Source: Kitasatospora sp. NBC_00240 (lineage in GTDB: Bacteria; Actinomycetota; Actinomycetes; Streptomycetales; Streptomycetaceae). Taken from it: a stretch of DNA of 64,000 bases. Each line of letters begins with the position of its first letter. Position 1 is the stretch's first letter. Where the stretch lies: contig NZ_JAPEMU010000001.1 in the NCBI RefSeq assembly GCF_026342405.1, forward strand, positions 2,108,001 through 2,172,000, read 5' to 3'. The notes under the pieces were generated by a model. The model worked only from the letters and a program-made list of their open reading frames with translations. It was not told the origin of the DNA and made no database searches. Shown in pieces: positions 17,433 to 24,475 of this stretch. Both the position numbers and the translations under genes were made by a program.

Positions 17433-17466
17433 GTACCGGCGCGGGCCGCGGGGCCCGCGCCGGTAC
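17433..17466. terminator. Perfect 15-bp hairpin between precursor genes
   Basis: GTACCGGCGCGGGCC and its exact complement enclose a 4-base loop (GCGG), 22 bases after the stop of the 64-residue precursor and 35 bases before the next start. There is no T-tract. In the leftward transcript it could act as a partial terminator or a 3' stabiliser. Confidence 0.75.
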
Positions 17467-17487
17467 GACCGCTTGCCGACGGATCGG

Positions 17488-17682
17488 TTACCAGACCACT
17501 CCGCCGGTGGTGTTGGAGTCCTGGCTGTGGGCGGCCACGTCGCCGTCCAGCCGGGACTTGATCGAGTTGATGACCTCGACCTCCTCCGGGGACAGGTGGG
17601 CGATCACCGCCAGCTGCTCCTCGCTCGCCCCCTCGAAGCTGTGGCCGCTCGCGGCGAGAGCCGCAATCGAGTCGAATGCCAT
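17488..17682 (-). CDS. Precursor-like peptide, 64 residues, C-terminal GGVVW
   Basis: Leader-like region: SIAALAASGHSFEGASEEQL, then LSPEEVEVINSIKSRLD. Short C-terminal part: AAHSQDSNTTGGVVW. It contains no cysteine and has a C-terminal Trp. ATG at 17682 follows AAGGAG with 7-base spacing. The leader is nearly identical in protein and DNA to that of the neighbouring copy, whereas the tail differs between AAHS and GG, as expected for a precursor family with a conserved leader and variable core. I know no named family for it. Context (radical SAM pair, HDO, exporter, subtilase) supports a RiPP substrate. Confidence 0.85.
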   Translation of the reverse strand: MAFDSIAALAASGHSFEGASEEQLAVIAHLSPEEVEVINSIKSRLDGDVAAHSQDSNTTGGVVW

Positions 17683-17776
17683 GTCCGTTCTCCTTCTCGT
17701 GAGGTACCTGACGACGTCACAGGTTCGGCATGTCCTACGGTTGTTCGTGGCGCACCGGGAGCGACCGGGGCCGGAC

Positions 17777-17807
17777 GGTGGTGCGGCAGACCCCCTGCCG
17801 CACCACC
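17777..17807. terminator. Perfect 13-bp hairpin after the first precursor
   Basis: GGTGGTGCGGCAG and its exact complement enclose loop ACCCC, 29 bases after the stop of the 66-residue precursor. Its position is like that of the hairpin at 17433-17466: each of the two closest precursor copies is followed by one strong stem-loop. Confidence 0.75.
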
Positions 17808-17835
17808 ACCCCGGCGCCGCGGTCACCGGCGGGCA

Positions 17836-18036
17836 CTACCAGACGAGGCCGCCGACGGTGTCGCTCGGGGGCGCCACCGAGTGGGCCGCGACCTCGCCGT
17901 CCAGGCGCGACTTGATCGAGTTGATGACCTCGACCTCCTCCGGGGACAGGTTGGCGATCACCGCCAGCTGCTCCTCGCTCGCCCCCTCGAAGCTGTGGCC
18001 GTTCGCCGCCAGGGCCTCGACCGACTCGTTCGCCAT
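17836..18036 (-). CDS. Precursor-like peptide, 66 residues, C-terminal GGLVW
   Basis: ATG at 18036 is preceded by AAGAAGG, a good ribosome binding site, so it can be made alone. It begins ANESVEALAANGHSFEGASE, shares LSPEEVEVINSIKSRLD with the neighbour and ends AAHSVAPPSDTVGGLVW. The same reading frame is open without a stop through the whole upstream MFS gene, so it is also the C-terminal 66 residues of a potential 569-residue fusion (see 17836-19545). DNA identity to the 64-residue copy over the leader is very high, pointing to a recent duplication. Confidence 0.85.
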   Translation of the reverse strand: MANESVEALAANGHSFEGASEEQLAVIANLSPEEVEVINSIKSRLDGEVAAHSVAPPSDTVGGLVW

Positions 18037-19545
18037 GTCTACCTTCTTCCGTGATCCGTACTGACGCCCCGGCCCGACCGGTCGGCCCGGCCTCGCGTCG
18101 TCTGCGGAGCCCGCCAGCGCGGGCCTTTCGGGGGTGCCGGCCGCCTCGGGGGCGCCGGCTGGTTCAGGGGTTCCGGGCGGGTCAGGGGTACCGGCCGGCC
18201 CGGGGGCCTCGCCGGCGTCGTCCGCGGGGACCGGCCCGGTACCGTCCGCGGCACCGGGGTCGTCCCCCGGGTCGTCCGCCGGCCCGTCCACGTCCGCCGG
18301 TCGCAGCCGGAGGAACACCGCGCCCAGGACGGCCAGTCCGGTGCCGGCGCCGGCCAGCACCCAGCCCAGGCCGATCCAGACCGCCAGGGCGGCCCCGACC
18401 AGCGGTGCCGAGATCTGCAGCACCGTGGGCACGATGTTCACCACCGTGCTGACCCGCCCCATCAGCTCCTGCGGCGTGGCCCGCTGCACCAGGTAGAGGA
18501 AGACCACCAGGATCCCGGTGGAGCAGAGCCCGATCCCGACCGCCACCGGCAGCCAGAGCGGCGGGGCCATCCGGAAGCCGGTCAGCACCGCGGCGCCGAT
18601 CAGGGCGATCAGGACGCCGGTGGCCGCCTGCGAGGTGGCCAGCAGGGTGAAGGCGTTCCAGCGCTGCCCCCACTGGCCGACCAGGACCGTCCCGGCGACC
18701 GCGCCGGCGGCGACCGCCGCGATGGCCGGTCCGTACAGGGACTTGGAGATCCCGAGCTGCACCAGGACCAGCGGTGAGAGGGTGTCGAAGGCCAGGACCA
18801 GGAAGATGGTGGCGGAGAGGCTGCCGATCGCGATCAGCAGGACCCGGTTGCCGAGCACGAAGGTGATGCCCTCGCGCAGTTCGTGGCGGAAGCCGGTCCG
18901 GCCGGCCGGTTCGGCCGCGGTGTCCTGGTACGTGTCCCCGGCGGCCGGTTCGGCGCGGCCCCGCGAGCGGGCCGGCAGCCGGAGCCGGGACAGGATCAGG
19001 GCCGAGAGCAGGAAGGTCGCGGCGTCCACCACGAAGGCGCCCTGCGGGCTGGTCACGGCGAGCAGCACACCGCCCAGCGCCGGTCCGGCGATCTTGCAGA
19101 CCTGGGTGACGAAGCCGCTGAGCGAATTCGCCGCCAGCAGCGCCGACTTCGGCACCACCAGGGTGACGGTCGACTGCTGGGCCGGCACGAACAGCGTGCT
19201 GACCGCCACCTTGGCGACCACCAGCACCACCAGCACCGGGAGGTTCGGCGCCAGCAGGTAGCCGAGCACCAGGGCGGCCCGGGCCAGATCGCAGCCGATC
19301 ATCACCTGCTTCTGCGGGAGCCGGTCGGCCCAGACCCCGGCGAAGGGCGCCACCAGCATCCACGGGACGGCGGCCGCCGCCGAGACCACGGCCAGACCGC
19401 CCGCGCCGGCCTGCCACTGGTAGGCCACCAGGGAGATCAGCGCGACGAAGTCGATCCAGTCGCCGAAGCTGGAGAGCAGCTGGCCGCCGAAGAGCAGCCG
19501 GTACTGACGGTGGTTCAGTGCGGACAGGAATCCGGATCGGGGCAT
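17836..19545 (-). CDS. MFS transporter in frame with a precursor-like peptide
   Basis: 569 residues if read to its first stop. Residues about 1-410 form a major facilitator of the MdtH/enterobactin-exporter-like group, with 12 likely membrane segments: MPRSGFLSALNHRQYRLLFG, GDWIDFVALISLVAYQW, and the loop GVWADRLPQKQV between TM2 and TM3. Residues about 412-503 are a Pro/Ala/Gly/Asp-rich linker (PADDPGDDPGAADGTG, PDPPGTPEPAGAPEAAG). Residue 504 is the start Met of the peptide gene. A GGGAGG site precedes the ATG, and the gene begins 16 bases after the HDO gene. Probable role: export of the peptide product and self-protection. Whether the fusion is made is unknown. Confidence 0.85.
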   Translation of the reverse strand: MPRSGFLSALNHRQYRLLFGGQLLSSFGDWIDFVALISLVAYQWQAGAGGLAVVSAAAAVPWMLVAPFAGVWADRLPQKQVMIGCDLARAALVLGYLLAPNLPVLVVLVVAKVAVSTLFVPAQQSTVTLVVPKSALLAANSLSGFVTQVCKIAGPALGGVLLAVTSPQGAFVVDAATFLLSALILSRLRLPARSRGRAEPAAGDTYQDTAAEPAGRTGFRHELREGITFVLGNRVLLIAIGSLSATIFLVLAFDTLSPLVLVQLGISKSLYGPAIAAVAAGAVAGTVLVGQWGQRWNAFTLLATSQAATGVLIALIGAAVLTGFRMAPPLWLPVAVGIGLCSTGILVVFLYLVQRATPQELMGRVSTVVNIVPTVLQISAPLVGAALAVWIGLGWVLAGAGTGLAVLGAVFLRLRPADVDGPADDPGDDPGAADGTGPVPADDAGEAPGPAGTPDPPGTPEPAGAPEAAGTPERPALAGSADDARPGRPVGPGRQYGSRKKVDMANESVEALAANGHSFEGASEEQLAVIANLSPEEVEVINSIKSRLDGEVAAHSVAPPSDTVGGLVW

Positions 19546-19561
19546 CGCGGCCGCCTCCCGG

Positions 19562-20338
19562 TCAGACCGGCCGGGCGGCGGGGCCGGTGCCCGCGACGGG
19601 CGCGGGCGGGGCCTCGGGCACGGTGGCGAGCAGTTCCTCGAAGAGGACGGTGGTGGTCTGCAGGGTGTGCAGGGCGCTCACCCCGATCGCCGTGTGGTGC
19701 TCCGGGCCGAGCGGCAACTCGTCCAGGAGGCAGAGGAGTTCGTCGCGGTGCCGGACGTCGAGGGTGGCGTGCCGGTGCAGCGTCCGGAACCCCTCGACCG
19801 GGTAGCCGGTGCGCTCCCGCAGGTAGCCGGTGAGCTGCGGCGACGGCGGGTAGCCCTCCAGCACGGCGATGTGGCCGAGCAGGCAGACCGGGTGGTGGTG
19901 GCGGATCCAGTAGTACTGCGCGCCGACCAGGTTGGCCACGGCCGTGCCGGGCATCGCGCTCAGCAGGGTGTCCGGGTCCTGGCCGATCGCCGCCAGATCC
20001 TCCCGCACCCAGTCGTCGTGGCCGCGCTCCTCGCGCCGGTGCTTGGTCAGGTAGCCGACCAGGCCGGCCGCCACCGGGTCGGCGGAGGCGAGCGCCTCGG
20101 ACCGTTCCAGGGCCAGCTCCATCAGCGGCACGGTGGCGCGGATGGCGGTGTGCAGCAGCCGCAGGTAGCGCGGGTAGAGCTCGGCCACCGACGGGGAGGT
20201 CCACAGTCGCGAGGTGAGGGCGGAGAAGCCGGGCATCAGCAGCCCGATCTTGGCCCGGACCAGCTCGCTGTTGCCGCGGGCGGCGCCGGACGGCCCGGCC
20301 GCGGTGGCCGGCCGCGCGGGCGGTGTGACGGTACTCAT
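19562..20338 (-). CDS. Heme-oxygenase-like diiron oxidase (HDO)
   Basis: 258 residues, all-helical. The spacing of potential iron ligands fits the HDO group (UndA/SznF/CADD relatives): Glu104 and His107 in RREERGHDDW, Glu161 in IAVLEGY, and His190, Asp194, His197 in RHATLDVRHRDEL. HDOs use O2 and non-heme iron for decarboxylation, N-oxygenation or C-C cleavage of amino- or fatty-acid substrates. Here the gene overlaps the second radical SAM gene (ATGA) and is followed 16 bases later by the MFS-peptide gene, so a peptide substrate is likely. The N-terminal 20 residues are Ala/Pro-rich and probably disordered. Confidence 0.85.
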   Translation of the reverse strand: MSTVTPPARPATAAGPSGAARGNSELVRAKIGLLMPGFSALTSRLWTSPSVAELYPRYLRLLHTAIRATVPLMELALERSEALASADPVAAGLVGYLTKHRREERGHDDWVREDLAAIGQDPDTLLSAMPGTAVANLVGAQYYWIRHHHPVCLLGHIAVLEGYPPSPQLTGYLRERTGYPVEGFRTLHRHATLDVRHRDELLCLLDELPLGPEHHTAIGVSALHTLQTTTVLFEELLATVPEAPPAPVAGTGPAARPV

Positions 20339-21327
20339 CGATGCGCTCCCCTTCCCACCAGGTCGATCGCGCTGAGCAGCAGGTCGTCCTGCTCGGGGAC
20401 GACCCGCCTGGTCATCGCCCAGCAGAGCCCGCAGATGTCGGCGAACTCGCGGTCCGCCAGATCGGTGAAGCGCGGGTGCGCGGTCAGCGCTCCGCCGCCG
20501 GCCGTGCCCATCGCACGGTAGAGCGGGTTCTGCTGGAGCTCCTCCACGGCGCGGCCGACCTCCTCGCCGCTGGCGCAGTCCCGCCGCAGCGCGGCCGGCC
20601 CGCCGCCCATCAGGACGGTCTCGTTGCAGCAGGCGGTGACCCGGCCGTCGTAGCGGATCACCGGTGAGATCACCAGTTCGCAGGCGCCGAGGGCCCGCCC
20701 GGGCACCCGCTGGGGGCGCTCGAAGATCGCCGCACCGCGTCCGTGCGGGAGCCCCTGGGTCGCGACCAGTTCGGCGTACCGGGCCCAGCCGGCGCCGAAG
20801 GCCTGGACGAGCAGTTCCTCGGCCCGCCCGAGCGCGTCGCCCTGGTCGACCACCTGGACGACGATCGGCAGGTCGTGGCCGGCGATCGTGCGGGCCGCGC
20901 CGGTGAAGCGCTCGGGGCCGGTGCCGGCCTCGTGGTAGGCGTCGGTGCTGAGGTAGACGCAGCGGCAGCGCGCCAGCACCTCGTGGATCCAGCGCGGCGG
21001 GTCGGCGGCCCGGCCCCAGACGCCGCTGGTGTAGACGACCAGGTCCTTGCCCGCCTCGGTGATCCGCCGGGCGGCGTACGTGAGGCCCCGTCGCTCGACG
21101 AAGGGCTCGCCGCCGGAAACGCCGATCATGGTGCGCAGCGGGTCGGCGCTGAGCCGGTCGACGATCTGCTCGAAGAGGTCGAAGTCGGTGATCCGGGGGC
21201 TGTCCGGCCGGGAGTCCACCGAGCAGTGGCCGCAGCCGACCGGGCAGCGGTCGGTGATGAAGAGCAGGGCGGTGGCGCCGCGGGTCTGCCGGATGCGGTT
21301 GATCTCCGCGTGGGTCAGCCGGTCCAT
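20335..21327 (-). CDS. Radical SAM protein with SPASM-like C-terminus (second of pair)
   Basis: 330 residues. The canonical CX3CX2C site is at Cys28, Cys32, Cys35 (FITDRCPVGCGHCS), with SGGE in the core. The C-terminal part has GACELVISPVIRYDGRVTAC followed by a second Cys and later ICGLCW, a pattern for an auxiliary Fe-S cluster as in SPASM/Twitch peptide-modifying enzymes. No RRE is apparent at the N-terminus. ATG at 21327 overlaps the end of the first radical SAM gene by 13 bases, and its TGA overlaps the HDO start. Probable role: peptide modification. Confidence 0.88.
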   Translation of the reverse strand: MDRLTHAEINRIRQTRGATALLFITDRCPVGCGHCSVDSRPDSPRITDFDLFEQIVDRLSADPLRTMIGVSGGEPFVERRGLTYAARRITEAGKDLVVYTSGVWGRAADPPRWIHEVLARCRCVYLSTDAYHEAGTGPERFTGAARTIAGHDLPIVVQVVDQGDALGRAEELLVQAFGAGWARYAELVATQGLPHGRGAAIFERPQRVPGRALGACELVISPVIRYDGRVTACCNETVLMGGGPAALRRDCASGEEVGRAVEELQQNPLYRAMGTAGGGALTAHPRFTDLADREFADICGLCWAMTRRVVPEQDDLLLSAIDLVGRGAHR

Positions 21328-22442
21328 GCGAGGTCCTGCCGGGAGGCGTCGCGGTGCCCGGCCGGGGTCCGCGGCGGGGTGTCCCCGAGGGTGATCAGGT
21401 CGGCGTAGCCGGGCACCCCGAAGCGGCGTGCGAAGCCCAGCGGGCCGGCGTCCACCGAGACCTTCTCCACCGCGTCCCGGACGGCGATGGTGGACGGCAG
21501 CAGGGTCAGCGCCTGCACCCCCTCCTTCACCCCCGGCGTGGTGGAGAGCTTCCAGCAGGTCTGGCAGTAGCCGTCGCAGCCGTCCTGCCCCCCGAAGCGC
21601 TCCGCCAGGTACTCCGGACCGTAGGTGCGGATCGCCCCCACCATCGGGGACTCCAGGGCCTTGCGCTTGACGGTGTCCCAGTCGTCCCGGGCGATGTGAC
21701 CGAGGAAGAGGTGGGCGGGCAGCGGCACCTTGCCGTCCATCACGTCCTGGTTGCCGCACGAGGTCACCTGGCCGTTGAAGCCGATGACGGGCCAGCAGGC
21801 CAGCGTGCAGGGCGCGGCGGTGGCGGGGTAGGCGGCCTGCGGGCGGGTCTCCATCCACTCCCGGGCGCGGCCCACCGGGGACAGCGGCACCACCAGCATC
21901 GGCACCCGGTCGGCGAACTCCCGGCGGACGGCGGCGGTGATGTCGGCCAGGTACGGGTCGTCCGGACCCTCGCCGGTGATCTGCAGGCTGACGTCCTTGC
22001 CATCGTCCAGCAGCTCGTGCAGCACCCGGAAGACCGCCGCCCGGGGCACCTCCTCCTCGTGGAACCGGTCGGTGCTGGCGGAGAAGTGGTCGACCGCCTC
22101 GATGGCGGCCCGGACCGGCTTGGGGATCCGGGGCTTCTGCGCGAAGTACAGCCCGGACAGCACGTAGCTGCGCGAGCCGACCGCCCGCGCCCGGTCCGCG
22201 ATGTCGCGCACCAGCCCCGGGCGCAGCAGCGCCTCGCCGCCGGACATCAGGGTGAGCTCGGGCCGGTTCTCCGGAGTGAAGGTCTCCGCGAAACGCAGGA
22301 ACATCCTGGCCGGGAACTGCTCACTGTCCATCAACGACTCGGTGGAGCAGTGGCTGCAGTGCAGCGGGCACCTCCGGGTGAGACCGAAGTAGACCGCGGC
22401 GGCCGGGATCGGCCTCAACCTCAGGATGTCCTGCAGATGCAC
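21315..22442 (-). CDS. Radical SAM protein with SPASM-like C-terminus (first of pair)
   Basis: 375 residues. CX3CX2C at Cys25, Cys29, Cys32 (LTRRCPLHCSHCSTES) and LMSGGEALLRPG. The C-terminal region has CTLACWPVIGFNGQVTSCGN and CDGYCQTCW, enough cysteines for at least one auxiliary cluster. GTG at 22442 is chosen: AAGGGAG lies 8 bases upstream and the fold starts there; the longer open frame upstream is Arg/Pro-rich and unlike a protein. It is the first gene of the leftward block. Only weak similarity to the second radical SAM protein is visible outside the motifs, so the two probably do different steps. Confidence 0.88.
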   Translation of the reverse strand: MHLQDILRLRPIPAAAVYFGLTRRCPLHCSHCSTESLMDSEQFPARMFLRFAETFTPENRPELTLMSGGEALLRPGLVRDIADRARAVGSRSYVLSGLYFAQKPRIPKPVRAAIEAVDHFSASTDRFHEEEVPRAAVFRVLHELLDDGKDVSLQITGEGPDDPYLADITAAVRREFADRVPMLVVPLSPVGRAREWMETRPQAAYPATAAPCTLACWPVIGFNGQVTSCGNQDVMDGKVPLPAHLFLGHIARDDWDTVKRKALESPMVGAIRTYGPEYLAERFGGQDGCDGYCQTCWKLSTTPGVKEGVQALTLLPSTIAVRDAVEKVSVDAGPLGFARRFGVPGYADLITLGDTPPRTPAGHRDASRQDLAWTG

Positions 22443-22501
22443 GCGAATCGCTCCCTTCGAGGCGCAGCCGGGCCGGCTACAGACCGATCCTCTTCCCTCC
22501 T

Positions 22502-22541
22502 GGTTCGCCTCCGGTTTGAAAGCGGTTTGAGAACGGCTACG
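22502..22541 (-). promoter_or_regulatory. Heptamer direct repeats, candidate SARP box
   Basis: Plus-strand heptamers GGTTCGC (22502), GGTTTGA (22513), GGTTTGA (22524) and a weaker GGCTACG (22535) follow an exact 11-bp period. Read leftward they are TCAAACC, TCAAACC, GCGAACC. A possible -10 (GAGGAT, complement of 22487-22492) starts about 9 bases after the last repeat. SARP proteins bind 7-bp direct repeats with 11-bp period about 8 bases from the -10. The radical SAM gene starts about 60 bases further on, and the same block encodes a SARP. The rest of the 22443-22905 divergent region shows nothing else clear. Confidence 0.7.
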
Positions 22542-22905
22542 GCAGCCCCCGCACCAGGGCCGCAGCGCCGGCGGGGCCGGGAACCGCCGCCCGCCTGGCG
22601 CGCCTGCGGCGGGGATCCGGGCTCCGCGGCGGGACGGCGGCCGCCGTCGGGCGGGGATCGCGGACCGGGAGTCGCAGGCACCGGCTCCGGGCGCCGGCCC
22701 GACCCGGGCCGGGGCGGCCGAAACCCGGACGGCGGGATTCGGCTCCGGGCGGCGCAACGGGGCTGCGCCGACCGAGGGACCCTACGACGGCGGCTGCCGG
22801 GATCGGCGTCCCGGCTGTGCCTAGTCTCCGGGACAGGGAATGCCGGCCTCCCCGGCCGGCAGCAGAGACGGCCCCGTCGGGGCCGCTGCCCGTCGAGAGG
22901 ACCTC

Positions 22906-24390
22906 ATGCGAGAAGAGAACCGCGAGCCCGGCCGCCGGAGCATGATCCGCGGGCTGGTCGGCGGTGGTACCGTCGCCGCCCTGGCGGGTCCGGCGGCGCT
23001 GCTGCCGCCACGGGTCGCCCGGGCGGACGCACCGGCCGCCCCCGGCGGTGACCCCTTCGCGCTCCCCAAGTTCGAACCGAACGGCCGGGTGAGGGAGTTC
23101 TGGATCCAGGCGGAGTCCTTCGAGCACAACGCGGTACCCAACGGCACGGACGCCATGATGGGCCGGCCCTTCACCCCCGAGCAGACCACCTTCTGGGCGC
23201 TGGGCTACCGCGCCTACACCGCCGGCTGGGAGAGCCCGCTCGACCCGGACCTCGGCCCGGACGGCATCGGGGCCAACTCCGGCATCCCCGGACCGGTGCT
23301 GCGCGCCGAGGCCGGCGACGTGCTCCGGGTGCACTTCCGCAACAACGACGAGCACTACCGCTGGCCGCACAGCATGCACCCGCACGGCGTGATGTACGAC
23401 CGCGACAACGACGGCGGCTGGCTGGCCGACGACGAGAAGCGGGCCGGCAGCGCCGTGCCGTACGGCGAGAGCTTCACGTACACCTGGTACTGCCACCCGA
23501 GTTCGGTCGGTACCTGGCCGTACCACGACCACTCGTTGCCGCAGACCCCGCCGGGGGCCGACCCCTCCGCGGGCGCGGCGGCCGACGCCGCGGCCCGGGC
23601 GCGGGCGTCTCGCTCGCAGCCCCGGCAGAGCGGGCCGGAGCAGGAGGGCGACCGGCAGCGCGAGGGCGCGGCCGGCCCGGACGGCGCTGCCGGACACCCG
23701 GGCGCCGCCACGCACCAGGAGCAGCCGCGGCACCCGGGCGGCGGGGACCCGGGGGACCACGACGGCGCGCAGCACCCCGGGCACGAGGGCGGCCAGGACG
23801 GCGGCCAGCAGGGCGGCGAGGACGGGACGCCGGGCGGTGGGGCCGGCGACGCGCAGCATCCCGGTCACCAGGGCGGCCAGGACGACGGCCACGGGACCGG
23901 TCAGGACGACGGGACGGCCGCGGGCCAGAACGACGGCCACGGCAGCATGGTGATGGAGATCGGCGCCGAACTCGGCCTGTTCGGCATCCTGGTGGTGACC
24001 GACCAGCAGACGCCGTCGGTGGACCGGGAGTTCGTTATCTTCCTGCACGACCTGAACCGGCGCTCGGCCCGCTCGCTCGGCCAGGGCCTCAACATGTTCA
24101 ACGGCCGGGCGTTCGTGGACAACACCCCCACCTGCACGGCGAAGGTCGGCGACCGGGTGCGGTGGCGGATCGCCTGCCTGGGCGAGGAGTTCCACGTCTT
24201 CCACATCCACGGGCACCGCTGGCGCAGCCGGCAGGGCTACCAGGGCTGGGTGGACTCGCAGATCATCGGACCGTCCACCACCCTGACCATCGAGTACACC
24301 GAGGACAACCCGGGTGACTGGATCTACCACTGCCACGTCACCCACCACATGACGGGCGGCATGGTCGGCCGCTACCTCGTCACCCCGTAG
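22906..24390 (+). CDS. Multicopper oxidase (laccase-like) with His-rich insert
   Basis: 494 residues. A twin-arginine-type signal (RRSMIRGLVGGG) leads to AGPAALLPPRVARA. Copper motifs: SMHPHGVMYD, WPYHDHS, FHVFHIHGHRW and YHCHVTHHM, which gives a type 1 site and the trinuclear cluster. Between WPYHDHS and GAELGLFGIL there is a low-complexity insert of about 130 residues (about 214-346), rich in His, Gly, Gln and Asp (HPGHEGGQDGG, HPGHQGGQDDGHG). The two cupredoxin domains resemble the small two-domain or nitrite-reductase-like oxidases. ATG at 22906 has GAGAGG 5 bases upstream. It probably oxidises metals or phenols outside the membrane. Confidence 0.9.
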   Translation: MREENREPGRRSMIRGLVGGGTVAALAGPAALLPPRVARADAPAAPGGDPFALPKFEPNGRVREFWIQAESFEHNAVPNGTDAMMGRPFTPEQTTFWALGYRAYTAGWESPLDPDLGPDGIGANSGIPGPVLRAEAGDVLRVHFRNNDEHYRWPHSMHPHGVMYDRDNDGGWLADDEKRAGSAVPYGESFTYTWYCHPSSVGTWPYHDHSLPQTPPGADPSAGAAADAAARARASRSQPRQSGPEQEGDRQREGAAGPDGAAGHPGAATHQEQPRHPGGGDPGDHDGAQHPGHEGGQDGGQQGGEDGTPGGGAGDAQHPGHQGGQDDGHGTGQDDGTAAGQNDGHGSMVMEIGAELGLFGILVVTDQQTPSVDREFVIFLHDLNRRSARSLGQGLNMFNGRAFVDNTPTCTAKVGDRVRWRIACLGEEFHVFHIHGHRWRSRQGYQGWVDSQIIGPSTTLTIEYTEDNPGDWIYHCHVTHHMTGGMVGRYLVTP

Positions 24391-24395
24391 CACGC

Positions 24396-24434
24396 GCCCT
24401 GCTCCCGGCCGCGTACGACGGCCGGGAGCAGGGC
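24396..24434. terminator. Bidirectional stem-loop terminator
   Basis: A perfect 15-bp stem GCCCTGCTCCCGGCC with its complement and a 9-base loop, placed 5 bases after the oxidase stop and before the end of the convergent glycanase gene. Confidence 0.85.
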
Positions 24435-24475
24435 AGGAGCGGGACGGCCCTCGAGGGGCCTGGTGAGCTGTCGGG

